64,000 nucleotides of DNA from AV40 sp038230255. Its GTDB lineage: Bacteria > Verrucomicrobiota > Verrucomicrobiia > Chthoniobacterales > UBA10450. The stretch is taken from the NCBI GenBank assembly GCA_038230255.1, contig JBBRNP010000001.1, positions 310,001-374,000 of the forward strand. Direction: 5' to 3'. Numbering within the stretch: position 1 is the first letter of the stretch; each line of letters opens with the position of its first letter. This document shows, piece after piece, positions 43,545 to 52,407 of this stretch. Below the pieces are notes generated by a model that saw only the letters and a program-made list of their open reading frames with translations, was not told where the DNA came from and did not search any database. Both the position numbers and the translations under genes were made by a program.

Positions 43545-45152
43545 GTGGCTGACGCCTCTGTTGAACTCGACGAATTAGTCGACCTGAAAATGCTGCCGGC
43601 ATGGGTTAATGAGCCCGCGCCGACCGAACGCTACGCCCAGCATCAAGGCGAAGACCATGCCGACCGACATTCGCGTGATCGGCGACCGCGCGACAAGCGT
43701 GGACCGGATCGAAAGCGTCCAAGGCCGGGTTTCGATCGCCCGGATCAAAAAGGAAAAATGCCGGAGCGACCTGGTCGACCGGACCGGTGGCCGCCCCGCG
43801 CGCAAGGTCGACATCGGCAAGATCGACCACAAAGGGATCGCCCTCATCCAGTTGAGAGGCCATCACCGCCGATTGCGGTCCGGTTCTTGCCGCGCGTTTC
43901 TGCTTTCGAGAACGTCGTCGCGCAAATTAAGTCCAGCTCGGTCGCGTATTCATTGTTTGCGCTCGCGCGGCTCTTTCTGGAAAAGGCCACTCGTCACGAT
44001 GTTCAATTGACCGCGCCGCCCGAGTTTTCTCTTTTTCAGCTCGGCGAAAACGGTGCTGTCTCGGTCGATCGACAATTTCTCGAGCGGAGCGCGTTTCGCT
44101 TTGCCCAGAACGATTTTTATAAGGTCGACATCACCGAGACCGAGCCGATCAAAGGAAATTTTACCAACGTCGCGCGTTGCAGACTGAGCGGAACGTTCCT
44201 CGGCCCGACCAATCATCACGATTATCAACGTCGTCTCCGAAATTTGTACGAGCAGCGTTTCAGTCGCCGCATGAGTTTCTCCGATTACCAACGCCAAATT
44301 CAAATCGTGACCGATCCGGCTGAGATCGAGAAATGGAAAGAAGACGCGCGCAAGGTGACGACGTTCTCGACCTTGCGTGACGAAACGCCGACGACATTTT
44401 CGTCGGTGCCGGAAACGGAACGGCATTTTCAGCAAAATTATCTGCCCGGCCTCGTCCGCTCGATTTCGGAATTGGTCATCGACGGTCCCGCCAGCCGGCA
44501 TTTGCAGGATCGCGTGCTGAACCGGTTGATTGAGAACGCTTGGACGAATGAGACGCGCTCGCCCTCACCGATGATGCAGGAACTTGGCGCGCGATTTCGC
44601 GAAGCGGGCATCCACCTTTTTCGGCATCGGCGCGGGATGCTCTTTGTCTCGTCGATTTATCCGCGCGCGTTCAAGCACGATGAAACCGGCGTTTCTGTGC
44701 AAGTCCGGGCAATTCTGGATGCGATCGGTGCAGCGCCGCGCATTGGGCGCAAGGAACTTGCCGACAAGTTGATTGCCAATCTTGAAAAACCTGTAGAGGC
44801 GGCCGTGTCGGCCGCAGATGAAGCGGAGCGCGTGAAAATGGCGCTCGCCTCCGATCTTCGCTGGCTGATCAACGAAGGTTACGTGATCGAATTCAATGAC
44901 GGATCGCTCGATCTGCCACGTGCGAAAGCTAAGGCGAAGGAAACTGCCGAGGCGGTCGAACCCGCCACGGAGAGCGAAGAAGTTGTAGCCGCGGCGAATG
45001 AATCGCCGAAAGACGTTGTAGCGGTGCTTGTATCAAGCACCGAAGTTAATAAACAGGCGCTTGGCACAAGCGCCTCTACAACAGGAGACGCAGAAGTCGG
45101 CTCGACAGAGTCTCGCCCTACCGAAGAAGAGACGGAAATTGGCGGGAGCTAA
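43545..45152 (+). CDS. Conserved basic-tailed protein of unknown function
   Basis: 535 residues from a GTG. Residues about 25-110 are an Arg/Pro/Asp-rich disordered tract. A folded core (about 112-415) has VRFLPRVSAFENVVAQIKSS, SLFALARLFLEKATRHDVQL, FLERSAFRFAQNDFYKVD, EPIKGNFTNVARCRLSGTFLGPTNHHDYQ and EQRFSRRMSFSDYQRQIQIV. The last 70 residues are acidic and low in complexity. I recognise the core as a family in Verrucomicrobia whose role I do not know; the basic tail suggests nucleic-acid or ribosome binding. Two REP-like hairpin units (44793 and 45018) are translated in frame near the C-terminus. Convergent with rpmB. Confidence 0.7.
   Translation: MADASVELDELVDLKMLPAWVNEPAPTERYAQHQGEDHADRHSRDRRPRDKRGPDRKRPRPGFDRPDQKGKMPERPGRPDRWPPRAQGRHRQDRPQRDRPHPVERPSPPIAVRFLPRVSAFENVVAQIKSSSVAYSLFALARLFLEKATRHDVQLTAPPEFSLFQLGENGAVSVDRQFLERSAFRFAQNDFYKVDITETEPIKGNFTNVARCRLSGTFLGPTNHHDYQRRLRNLYEQRFSRRMSFSDYQRQIQIVTDPAEIEKWKEDARKVTTFSTLRDETPTTFSSVPETERHFQQNYLPGLVRSISELVIDGPASRHLQDRVLNRLIENAWTNETRSPSPMMQELGARFREAGIHLFRHRRGMLFVSSIYPRAFKHDETGVSVQVRAILDAIGAAPRIGRKELADKLIANLEKPVEAAVSAADEAERVKMALASDLRWLINEGYVIEFNDGSLDLPRAKAKAKETAEAVEPATESEEVVAAANESPKDVVAVLVSSTEVNKQALGTSASTTGDAEVGSTESRPTEEETEIGGS
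44793..44815 (+). repeat. REP-like hairpin unit inside a coding sequence
   Basis: GTAG at 44793, then the perfect stem GCGGCCG-TGT-CGGCCGC (44799-44815). Encodes part of KPVEAAVSAADEAER in the basic-tailed protein. Confidence 0.5.
45018..45079. repeat. Inverted REP-like pair (BIME-like) translated in frame
   Basis: GTAG, then CGGTGCTTG-TAT-CAAGCACCG (45022-45042), a 12-base spacer, and AGGCGCTTG-GCA-CAAGCGCCT (45055-45075) followed by CTAC (45076-45079). Two perfect 9-bp stems with 3-base loops and inverted GTAG/CTAC feet. The 62 bases are read through in the acidic tail of the host protein. Confidence 0.75.
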
Positions 45153-45158
45153 CCGCCC

Positions 45159-45171
45159 GTCCGGCTCGGAC
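45159..45171. repeat. Short hairpin GTCCGGCTCGGAC abutting the rpmB stop
   Basis: Palindrome with a 3-base loop directly next to the rpmB stop (45172). The identical 13-mer is at 40713-40725 and a one-base variant (GTCCGGTTCGGAC) at 40732-40744, again abutting a - strand stop codon (40745). Confidence 0.5.
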
Positions 45172-45435
45172 CTAGAGCGCGCCGGCTTTTTTCAGCGCTT
45201 TGTAAGCGCCGTTTTTGTTGATCGTCTTCAGTCCGCGCGCAGTCACACGAATGCGGATGAATTTCTTCAGCTCTGGCACCCAGATCCGGTGCTCGTGCAG
45301 GTTCGGCGCGAACATACGCGGGACCATTTTGGTCACGTGTCGGCCGACGCCGCCTTTTTTCTTGGCCATACCGCGACGGCGAATGGTGCTGCCTCGGCTG
45401 GGCTTCGATCCGGTAATGACGCAAACTTTTGACAT
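45172..45435 (-). CDS. rpmB: 50S ribosomal protein L28
   Basis: 87 residues from the ATG at 45435 (MSKVCVITGSKPSRGSTIRRRGMAKKKGGVG). Typical L28 with RMFAPNLHEHRIWVPELKKFIRIRVTARGLKTINKNG. Monocistronic here, not paired with rpmG. The frame to 45456 adds a leader without support. A GTCCGAGCCGGAC hairpin follows its stop directly. Confidence 0.97.
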   Translation of the reverse strand: MSKVCVITGSKPSRGSTIRRRGMAKKKGGVGRHVTKMVPRMFAPNLHEHRIWVPELKKFIRIRVTARGLKTINKNGAYKALKKAGAL

Positions 45436-45597
45436 AGTGCTGAAACGGGGGCGCAAAAGGTGCCGCGCGAGCGTTGATTGTCAAGCGATTTACTGACGAA
45501 GACTTTCGTAGTTGTTGAACAGAAATTAGCCACGACAGTCAAAACTTGCTCGCGCAATTGTTAGGCGCAGTGCAGGATCGACCTCTGGATTTGAAAC

Positions 45598-46638
45598 ATG
45601 GCACAAAAAAGTAACGGAAAACTGCGGATCGGAATCGTGGGCGCTGGCAACATCGTTCGGACCCGACATTTGCCGGCGCTGAAAAAGAATCCCGATGCCG
45701 AGATTGTCGCGGTCTCGAATTCAACTTACGAGAGCAGCGAAAAGTTTTGTAAGGAAAATTGTCCGAGTGCGACGCCGATGGCCAATTGGGCCGATCTACT
45801 AGCTATTCCCGATCTCGATATCATTTGGATCGGCACGCCGCCCTATATGCATTCGGCAGTGACCGTTTCGGCGCTCGAAGCCGGCAAACACGTTTTTTGT
45901 CAGGCGCGAATGTCGATGGACCTGGCCGAAGCAGAGGAAATGCTCGCGACCTCGAAACGTTTTCCGGAGCTGGTGACGATGCTTTGCCCGCCGCCGTTCG
46001 GAATGCGGGCCGATCTGCTCGTGAAGAAGTTGCTCGCCGAAAATTCCATCGGCAAACCGCACGCGATCCGTCTCCACAGTTTCACCGGCGTCTATTTGAA
46101 TCCGGAAGCGCCCGCGCATTGGCGACAGAAGATCGAGATCAGCGGACTGAACGTACTCACACTCGGCATTTACGTGGAAGTGTTGCAGCGCTGGCTCGGC
46201 GACATCGCCGGCGTGTTCGCGCGCGGAAAAATTCTGACCGCCGAGCGGCGCGGTTATCAAGTCATTGTTCCCGACATGCTCAACATTCTTTGCGTTTTCG
46301 AAAACGGCGCCGAAGGGGTGCTCGAGTTCAGCGGCGTTCATGCCGGCGCGCCAATGGATCGTTTGCGAATTTACGGCGACCGCGGCGCTTTGGTTTACGA
46401 TTTCACCAACGAACGGATTCGCAGCATCAAGTACGGCGGCCGCGAACTGGAAGATGTCAATGTTCCGAAGGACCTCGTGACCGAATGGCGGGTGGAAGAT
46501 GATTTTATCAACGCGGTGAAATCAAAAGGCCGGGTTCGTCCGCGTCCCAGTTTCGAAGACGGCGTCCGCTACATGCGCGTCGTCCAGGCCGTGGCCGATT
46601 CCCGCGCCGCCAATGAATGGGTCGCGATTAGGAAATAA
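45598..46638 (+). CDS. Gfo/Idh/MocA-family protein lacking the catalytic Lys motif
   Basis: 346 residues. N-terminal NAD-binding Rossmann fold (IGIVGAGNIVRTRHLPAL) and C-terminal alpha/beta domain (ISGLNVLTLGIYVEVLQRWLG; VLEFSGVHAGAPMDRLRIYGDRG). In active members the sequence after HVFC reads EKP, with a catalytic or structural Lys. Here it is HVFCQARMSMDLAE, so Glu, Lys and Pro are all replaced. It probably binds NAD(P) but may be inactive as a classical dehydrogenase or do different chemistry. Followed 17 bases later by a small conserved gene. Confidence 0.85.
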   Translation: MAQKSNGKLRIGIVGAGNIVRTRHLPALKKNPDAEIVAVSNSTYESSEKFCKENCPSATPMANWADLLAIPDLDIIWIGTPPYMHSAVTVSALEAGKHVFCQARMSMDLAEAEEMLATSKRFPELVTMLCPPPFGMRADLLVKKLLAENSIGKPHAIRLHSFTGVYLNPEAPAHWRQKIEISGLNVLTLGIYVEVLQRWLGDIAGVFARGKILTAERRGYQVIVPDMLNILCVFENGAEGVLEFSGVHAGAPMDRLRIYGDRGALVYDFTNERIRSIKYGGRELEDVNVPKDLVTEWRVEDDFINAVKSKGRVRPRPSFEDGVRYMRVVQAVADSRAANEWVAIRK

Positions 46639-46655
46639 TCCCTTCTAAGCGAACG

Positions 46656-46982
46656 ATGGCGCACTCGCGCGAAGAGGTTGTTGCTGCAGTTCAAAAGACT
46701 TTTCCGGAAAGCGCTCAGGCGCGCGTGCTCGAGCTGCTTGATGGTTACGGCATCGAATCATACGAGCCCGAACGCGAGCGGGTGCAGCTCGCGATTTTGA
46801 AGTTGAGCGAGGGAAACGAAGAGAAGCTGCGCGAGTTTGTTGCAGTGGCGAAGCGCGATTATCGCGACGTGTTGTTTTGGGCGGAGAATCCGGAAGAAGC
46901 GCGATTGGATACGCCGGAGAAAAAAGAGCGGATCAAAAAAATGTTCGAGCAATTCGGGATCAAGCCGCCGGACGATCTGTGA
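46656..46982 (+). CDS. Small conserved protein of unknown function
   Basis: 108 residues, mostly helical and charged (SREEVVAAVQKTFPESAQARVLELLDGYG; RVQLAILKLSEGNEEKLREFVAVAKRDYRDVLFWAENPEE). No signal peptide or membrane segment. I recognise no named family, though the DYRDVLFWAE ending is distinctive. It is 17 bases after the Gfo/Idh gene and probably co-transcribed. A class A repeat starts 2 bases after its stop. Confidence 0.6.
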   Translation: MAHSREEVVAAVQKTFPESAQARVLELLDGYGIESYEPERERVQLAILKLSEGNEEKLREFVAVAKRDYRDVLFWAENPEEARLDTPEKKERIKKMFEQFGIKPPDDL

Positions 46983-46984
46983 TC

Positions 46985-47102
46985 TGTCATCCCGAGCGCA
47001 AGGGAGGGATCTCACAGTCGGAGCGCGGATCACACAAAGTAATTAGCGTGATCAATCAGCTAATGGGAGATCCCTCGTCGTCTCCGCTGACTCGGGATGA
47101 CA
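46985..47102. repeat. Palindromic dispersed repeat, class A copy 5
   Basis: 118 bases from TGTCATCCCGAGCG to CTCGGGATGACA with an inner GATCAATCAGC. Fills the convergent gap before the phosphate permease stop. Confidence 0.85.
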
Positions 47103-47111
47103 AACCGGCAA

Positions 47112-48146
47112 TCAGAACGCGGACGCGGCGCGTTCGAGCAAGTAACCGAGCAAAGCGGTGGCGGGCAGGGTGAAGATCCAGGCCCAGATGATTCGTTCGA
47201 CTACAGCCCAGCGCATTCCGCTGAAACGTTTCACTGAGCCGACGCCCATGATCGAAGTCGAAATCACGTGGGTCGTGGAAAGCGGGATGCCGTAAATGCT
47301 CGCCGCTTGAATGATCAATGCGGCGCTTGTTTCGGCGGCGAAGCCGTGGACCGGTTGCAATTTCACGACGCGATGTCCGAGCGTGCGAATGATTCGCCAG
47401 CCGCCCGCGGCAGTGCCGACAGCCATCGTCGCGGCGCAAAGCACTTTTACCCACAACGGCATGGCAAAAACCGGTGTTCGCAAAAATTCGAGCCACGCCG
47501 GGAGACTATCAAACCGGCCGGCCTTGGTGCCGGTGAAAAGCGCGAGCGTAATGATGCCCATTGTTTTTTGGGCGTCGTTGGTGCCGTGACTGTGCGCCAT
47601 CCAGGCCGCGCTCACGATTTGCGCCTTACCGAAAAACTGATGGATGAAGTGCGGCGTGAGGCGATGGAGCAAAACGAAGAGAAGAAACATCACGAATCCG
47701 CCCAGAATAAATCCGGCGATCGGCGAAGTGATCATCGGCACAATGACTTTCGGCCAGACACCGGCGTTCCATTTGATGACCGACCAATTTCCGTGTGCGG
47801 TCGCGAAAGCCGCGCCGCAAAGGCCTCCAATGAGCGCGTGACTCGAGCTCGAAGGCAAACCGAACCACCAAGTGGTCATGTTCCAGATGAACGCGGCCAG
47901 CACCGCGGCCAACACCGTCCACATGGTGACGACTTCGGTATCGACCAAACCTTTTCCGACGGTCGTCGCGACCGCGCCGCCGAGAAGCGCGCCCGTTAAA
48001 TTAAAAAATGCGGCCATTGCAATCGCCTGCCGCGGCGTGAGCACTTTGGTCGAGACGACAGTGGCGATGGCATTGGCCGCGTCGTGAAAACCATTGCTGT
48101 ATTCGAAAATGACAGCGGCGAGAACGACGATGAGAAAAAGCAACAT
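47112..48146 (-). CDS. pit: Inorganic phosphate transporter (PiT family)
   Basis: 344 residues, about ten helices. The two PiT signatures are present: EYSNGFHDAANAIATVVSTKVLTPRQA near the N-terminus and IPLSTTHVISTSIMGVGSVKR in the C-terminal half, plus LPSSSSHALIGGLCGAA. Symports phosphate (as metal-phosphate) with protons or Na+. Downstream of the DUF47 gene by 27 bases, the usual DUF47-pit pairing. A one-mismatch AAGATCGACATC copy overlaps its start codon. Confidence 0.93.
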   Translation of the reverse strand: MLLFLIVVLAAVIFEYSNGFHDAANAIATVVSTKVLTPRQAIAMAAFFNLTGALLGGAVATTVGKGLVDTEVVTMWTVLAAVLAAFIWNMTTWWFGLPSSSSHALIGGLCGAAFATAHGNWSVIKWNAGVWPKVIVPMITSPIAGFILGGFVMFLLFVLLHRLTPHFIHQFFGKAQIVSAAWMAHSHGTNDAQKTMGIITLALFTGTKAGRFDSLPAWLEFLRTPVFAMPLWVKVLCAATMAVGTAAGGWRIIRTLGHRVVKLQPVHGFAAETSAALIIQAASIYGIPLSTTHVISTSIMGVGSVKRFSGMRWAVVERIIWAWIFTLPATALLGYLLERAASAF

Positions 48147-48173
48147 GTCGATCTTGCGCGGTAGTCGCGGCAG

Positions 48174-48812
48174 TTAGGTATTCTTCAAGACAACCTGCAG
48201 GACCACATTGCCGGCGTCCCGGCAACGGTCGATCACTTTTTCGAGCAATTCGTAAAGATCGCGCAAGAAGATGATGTGTTTGGGATCGTAATTGCCCTGG
48301 TAAAGATCGCGCAATAATTCGAGCTCGAGTTCGTCGGCCTGACCTTCGATGGTTTGTAGCTTCGCGTTCATCTCGCGCGCGGTGCCAACGTTCATTCCTT
48401 TGCGCAACTGCTTTACCATCGCGAGCACTGCCTCTGCTGCTTGATCGAGGAGATGAACCTGCTTCGCGAAACTCGGTATCGGCAAGTCTTGCGGGGAAAT
48501 CATCATCCGTTCGCCGATTTTCTCGACTGTCTTCGGTATTTTATAGAGCGAGGCTGCGAGCGCCTGAATGTCCTCGCGCTCGAACGGGGTGATAAATGTT
48601 TTGGTCAGCTGTTCGGTGAGTTCCTGAGTGATGCGTTTATCTTCGCGCCTGCTCGCGGCAAAGGCCTCCAGATCGCGGAAGGAATCCTTATTGTCGATCT
48701 TGGCCAGGAGATCGACCAAATGATGAACACTGGTGTCGGCCTGTTGCGCGCTCGCTTCGAGCAAATCGTAAAATTTTTGGTCGTGTCCGAGAAATCTGCC
48801 GATAGAAAACAT
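48174..48812 (-). CDS. DUF47/PhoU-like phosphate transport accessory protein
   Basis: 212 residues from the ATG at 48812, with GAGGGG six bases in front. Long helices with the family wording FYDLLEASAQQADTSVHHLVDLL, ITQELTEQLTKTFITPFEREDIQALAASLYKIPKTVEKIGERM and LYQGNYDPKHIIFLRDLYELLEKVIDRCRDAGNVV. Acidic, metal-binding helical bundle in the cytoplasm, thought to control the PiT permease. Lies between mgtE and pit with short gaps. Confidence 0.93.
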   Translation of the reverse strand: MFSIGRFLGHDQKFYDLLEASAQQADTSVHHLVDLLAKIDNKDSFRDLEAFAASRREDKRITQELTEQLTKTFITPFEREDIQALAASLYKIPKTVEKIGERMMISPQDLPIPSFAKQVHLLDQAAEAVLAMVKQLRKGMNVGTAREMNAKLQTIEGQADELELELLRDLYQGNYDPKHIIFLRDLYELLEKVIDRCRDAGNVVLQVVLKNT

Positions 48813-48830
48813 AATTCCCCTCAACTCGGT

Positions 48831-50228
48831 CTACAGCATTGCACCGCGCATGATCAACAACGCAATGCTGAAATAGATAATGAGCCCGGTCACATCGACC
48901 AGCGTGGCCACAAACGGCGCGGATGACGTCGCCGGATCAGCGCCGAACCGGCGTAAAACAAACGGTAGCATTGAGCCGGAGAGCGTGCCCCAGAGAACGA
49001 CACCGACGAGCGCAATTCCCACCGTCAACGCGACCAGTGGCCAGTGCGGTCCGTAGGGTTGGCGGTGAAAATAGCTTTCGTCGATCATGGCCCAGGCGCC
49101 CACGCGGAGAACGCCGATTACTCCTAGAATCAGGCCGAGAGCGAGGCCGGCCTGAATCTCGCGGTTCATCACCCGCCACCAATCGCGCAACGTCACTTCG
49201 CCGAGAGCCATCGCGCGAATCATCAAGGTCGATGCCTGCGAACCGGAGTTGCCGCCGCTGGAAATAATCAGCGGCAGAAACAACGCCAGCACCAGCGCCT
49301 TGGCCAGTTCGTCCTGATAAGTTGCCATCGCGGTGGCAGTGAGCATTTCACCCAAAAACAACACGACAAGCCAAACCGCGCGTTTCCGGACCATCTGCAA
49401 AAACGAGATCCGCATGTAAGGCTCATCGAGCGCTTCCACGCCGCCGAATTTCTGAATGTCTTCGGTCGCTTCTTCTTCGGCGACGTCGAGCATGTCGTCG
49501 ATCGTCACGATGCCAACCAGCACTTCGTTGGAATCGACTACCGGCATTGCGGACCGATCATACTTCCGGAAGATGTTCAGCGCTGCTTCCTGAGAATCGT
49601 TCACTTTGAGCGCAACAAAAGTTTTGTCGCGGATGTCTCCGACTTTGGCATCCAACGGCTTGAGCAAAAATTCGCGCATCCGAACGTCGTCAATCAACTT
49701 GCCGCGCTCGTCGACGACGTAGATCACATTGAGTGTTTCACTGTCGCGTCCGAATTCGCGGATATGGTCGAGGACGTCCTTCACCGTCCAGTCGTCAGGG
49801 ACAGCGATGAAGTCCGGCGTCATCAAACGGCCGACGGTATCTTCGGGATAACCGAGCAACGATTGCGCGATTTGCCGTTCTTCCGGCGTCAGCAATTTGA
49901 TCAATTGCCGCGCGGCCGCGCTCGGCAGTTCTTCGAGGAGCGCGGTCCGATCGTCCGGCGACATTTCGTTCAAAATTGCCACGACCTGCTCGTGCGCCAT
50001 CCCGCGCAATAATTTTTGCTGCGCTTCGACGTCGAGATATTCAAATACATCCGCCGCCAGCGCTGACGGTAGGACGCGGAAGATGATGACCTGATCGTCG
50101 TCATCCATGTCGAGGATCACTTCCGCGACGTCGGCCGGCGGCCATTCGCGAAACATCTCGCGTAACGCGGCGAAATTACGCGCGTCGATCAGGCTCTTGA
50201 TTTCGGGTACGAGAATTTTGCCGACCAT
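48831..50228 (-). CDS. mgtE: Magnesium transporter MgtE
   Basis: 465 residues with GGAGGT before the ATG. Cytosolic N domain (about 15-130: MREMFREWPPADVAEVILDMDDDDQVIIFRVLP), two CBS domains (about 135-255: MTPDFIAVPDDWTVKDVLDHIREFGRD; GDIRDKTFVALKVNDSQEAAL), and a five-helix membrane part with IISSGGNSGSQASTLMIRAMALGEVT, the ion-path signature. Gated by intracellular Mg2+. First gene of the mgtE-DUF47-pit run, joining Mg and phosphate uptake. Confidence 0.95.
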   Translation of the reverse strand: MVGKILVPEIKSLIDARNFAALREMFREWPPADVAEVILDMDDDDQVIIFRVLPSALAADVFEYLDVEAQQKLLRGMAHEQVVAILNEMSPDDRTALLEELPSAAARQLIKLLTPEERQIAQSLLGYPEDTVGRLMTPDFIAVPDDWTVKDVLDHIREFGRDSETLNVIYVVDERGKLIDDVRMREFLLKPLDAKVGDIRDKTFVALKVNDSQEAALNIFRKYDRSAMPVVDSNEVLVGIVTIDDMLDVAEEEATEDIQKFGGVEALDEPYMRISFLQMVRKRAVWLVVLFLGEMLTATAMATYQDELAKALVLALFLPLIISSGGNSGSQASTLMIRAMALGEVTLRDWWRVMNREIQAGLALGLILGVIGVLRVGAWAMIDESYFHRQPYGPHWPLVALTVGIALVGVVLWGTLSGSMLPFVLRRFGADPATSSAPFVATLVDVTGLIIYFSIALLIMRGAML

Positions 50229-50331
50229 GAGAACCTCCGTTCCCGCCGCGCCCGAGTTTTAACATTGGGACCGGCCAAGAGCAATCGTTCCGCGCTTGGA
50301 ATTTGGTCGAAACGATTCCAAAGTGTTGGTC

Positions 50332-52383
50332 ATGCCAGCTGTTGCTACCCGCTCCCTGATTCAGCGTGAAATCGACGCTAATCGTGTGTGTCTGCTCACG
50401 TTCGATCGGCCCGAATCGGGCGCGAACATTTTCGACGCCGCGACGATGAGCGAGCTGAGCGAGCATGTCGACGCGATCGAGCGCGACGAATCGTTGCGCG
50501 GCTTGATCATCACCTCCGCGAAAAAGTCGATCTTCATTGCGGGCGCCGATTTGAAAACGCTCTTAAAACAGGCGCAAACCGGCGAGCTGCGGGATTTCAT
50601 TGCCGAAGGACAGCGTGTTTTCAATCGAATTGCCGCCCTGAAAATTCCGACTGTGGCCGCGATTCACGGCGCGTGCGCCGGCGGTGGCTATGAAATCACT
50701 CTCGCGTGCGACTGGCGCGTTGCATCGGATGATTCGGCGACGCGAATCGGTTTGCCGGAAACGACCCTCGGTTTGATTCCGGCGTGGGGGGGAAGCACGC
50801 GGTTGCCTCGCTTGATTGGGGAAGAGAACGCCGCGGAAGTAATTCTGAAAGGGAAACTTTATTCTGCGAACGAGGCATTAAAAATGAGTTTGGTTGATAA
50901 GGTCGCCTCACGAGAACAGATGCTCGACACAGCGCGACGTCTGCTCGGTAAAGGAAAGCGTCCTCCCGGAAAAGCTTCGCCGTCGAAAGGAAAGACGTCG
51001 CCGCCGTCTGATCCCAAATCCGCGCGGGCGCTTGCGCTCGGAGTAATTACGACCGGCGGCGCCAATCCGATCGACGAATCTCTCAAGCTGGAACTGGACG
51101 CAATTGTCGATCTTGGCAAAACCGAATCGACCCAGAATTTGATCCGGAACTTCTTCCTGGCCGAGAAATACAAGAAAGGAACTTCGAAGGTGCAGTTCGA
51201 AAAAGTTCAGCACGCGGCGGTGATCGGCGCCGGTGTCATGGGCGCGGGCATTGCCCAATGGTTGAGCTCGCGCGGCGTGACCGTGATCCTTCGAGATGTG
51301 AATCGAGAACTGCTCGATCGCGGTCTGGCCAACATTGAGAAAACTTACGCCGACGCGGTCAAGCGCGGCTTGATGACAGACGAAAGAGCGAAGCAAGGCC
51401 GCTCCCGTATCGTTGCTTCGACCGCGCCGATGGAATTGCGCGATGTCCAGTTCGTGATCGAAGCCGCTTCGGAAAAGATCGACATCAAGAAGGAAATATT
51501 TCGTGAGCTGTCGATGCAAGCTGGCTCGAAGACGATCATTGCGACGAATACGTCCGCACTTCCCGTGAGCGAGCTGGGTCGTTGCACTGTGTCGCCGGAT
51601 CGCGTAATCGGTTTGCACTTCTTCAATCCGGTGAGCCGGATGAAGCTGGTGGAAGTGGTCGTTGCCAGAGAAACCTCGGACCACACCAAAGAGCACGCGC
51701 TCGCGTTCGTCCGGCAAATTGGAAAATTGCCGGTGGTCGTGCGCGACCGCCCGGGTTTTTTGGTCAATCGCGTTTTGTTTCCATATTTGCTCGACGCGGC
51801 TGAGCTCTTTGAATCCGGGGTCGAAGCGGAGAAGATCGACAGCGCCATGACGAAATGGGGGATGCCGATGGGGCCGTTGCGCTTGATCGACGAGATCGGG
51901 ATCGACGTTACTGTCGATATCGCGGCCACGCTCGAGAAAGCGTATGGACGTCGCGACGGGGCGCCGGCAATTTTGAAATCGATGCGCGAGTCAAAGTTGC
52001 TTGGTCGGAAGAGTGGCGCCGGCTTCTATAAATACGAAGGGAGAGAGCAATCACCTAACGACTCGCTCGCGCAATGGCGGCACGGCGGATCGGCCAAGAA
52101 CGATCTCGATCTTGCCCCGCGCCTGATGTTTTTGATGGTCAACGAAGCCGCGCGTTGCATTGAAGAAAAAGTCGTCGAATCCCCCGAGGACGCCGATTAC
52201 GGAATGATTCTTGGGACGGGATTTGCGCCGGATCGCGGCGGGCCGTTGCGTTTCACGGATCATTTTGGTTTGAAGAAGATTGTCGAAGAGATGGGCCGGC
52301 TGGCGCAGAGCGATGACAGATTCGAACCGTGCGATATTTTGAAGAAACACGCGCGCGACGGGAGCAAATTTTACGAGTCATGA
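50332..52383 (+). CDS. fadJ: Fatty-acid oxidation multifunctional protein (enoyl-CoA hydratase / 3-hydroxyacyl-CoA dehydrogenase)
   Basis: 683 residues from the ATG at 50332 (a TTG 36 bases earlier is weaker). The crotonase domain (about 10-195) shows IAGADLKTLLKQ and GACAGGGYEITLACDWRVAS...GLPETTLGLIPAWGGSTRLPRLIG with the catalytic Glu. A linker leads to the NAD-binding domain (GAGVMGAGIAQWLSSRG, about 300-480) with GLHFFNPVSRMKLVEVV, then two 3HCDH C-terminal domains (NRVLFPYLLDAAELFESG; TGFAPDRGGPLRF). Works in beta-oxidation. A thiolase is not in the window. FadJ rather than FadB is a convention choice. Confidence 0.9.
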   Translation: MPAVATRSLIQREIDANRVCLLTFDRPESGANIFDAATMSELSEHVDAIERDESLRGLIITSAKKSIFIAGADLKTLLKQAQTGELRDFIAEGQRVFNRIAALKIPTVAAIHGACAGGGYEITLACDWRVASDDSATRIGLPETTLGLIPAWGGSTRLPRLIGEENAAEVILKGKLYSANEALKMSLVDKVASREQMLDTARRLLGKGKRPPGKASPSKGKTSPPSDPKSARALALGVITTGGANPIDESLKLELDAIVDLGKTESTQNLIRNFFLAEKYKKGTSKVQFEKVQHAAVIGAGVMGAGIAQWLSSRGVTVILRDVNRELLDRGLANIEKTYADAVKRGLMTDERAKQGRSRIVASTAPMELRDVQFVIEAASEKIDIKKEIFRELSMQAGSKTIIATNTSALPVSELGRCTVSPDRVIGLHFFNPVSRMKLVEVVVARETSDHTKEHALAFVRQIGKLPVVVRDRPGFLVNRVLFPYLLDAAELFESGVEAEKIDSAMTKWGMPMGPLRLIDEIGIDVTVDIAATLEKAYGRRDGAPAILKSMRESKLLGRKSGAGFYKYEGREQSPNDSLAQWRHGGSAKNDLDLAPRLMFLMVNEAARCIEEKVVESPEDADYGMILGTGFAPDRGGPLRFTDHFGLKKIVEEMGRLAQSDDRFEPCDILKKHARDGSKFYES

Positions 52384-52407
52384 AATCGTCATTGGAACTT
52401 TCTCTTT

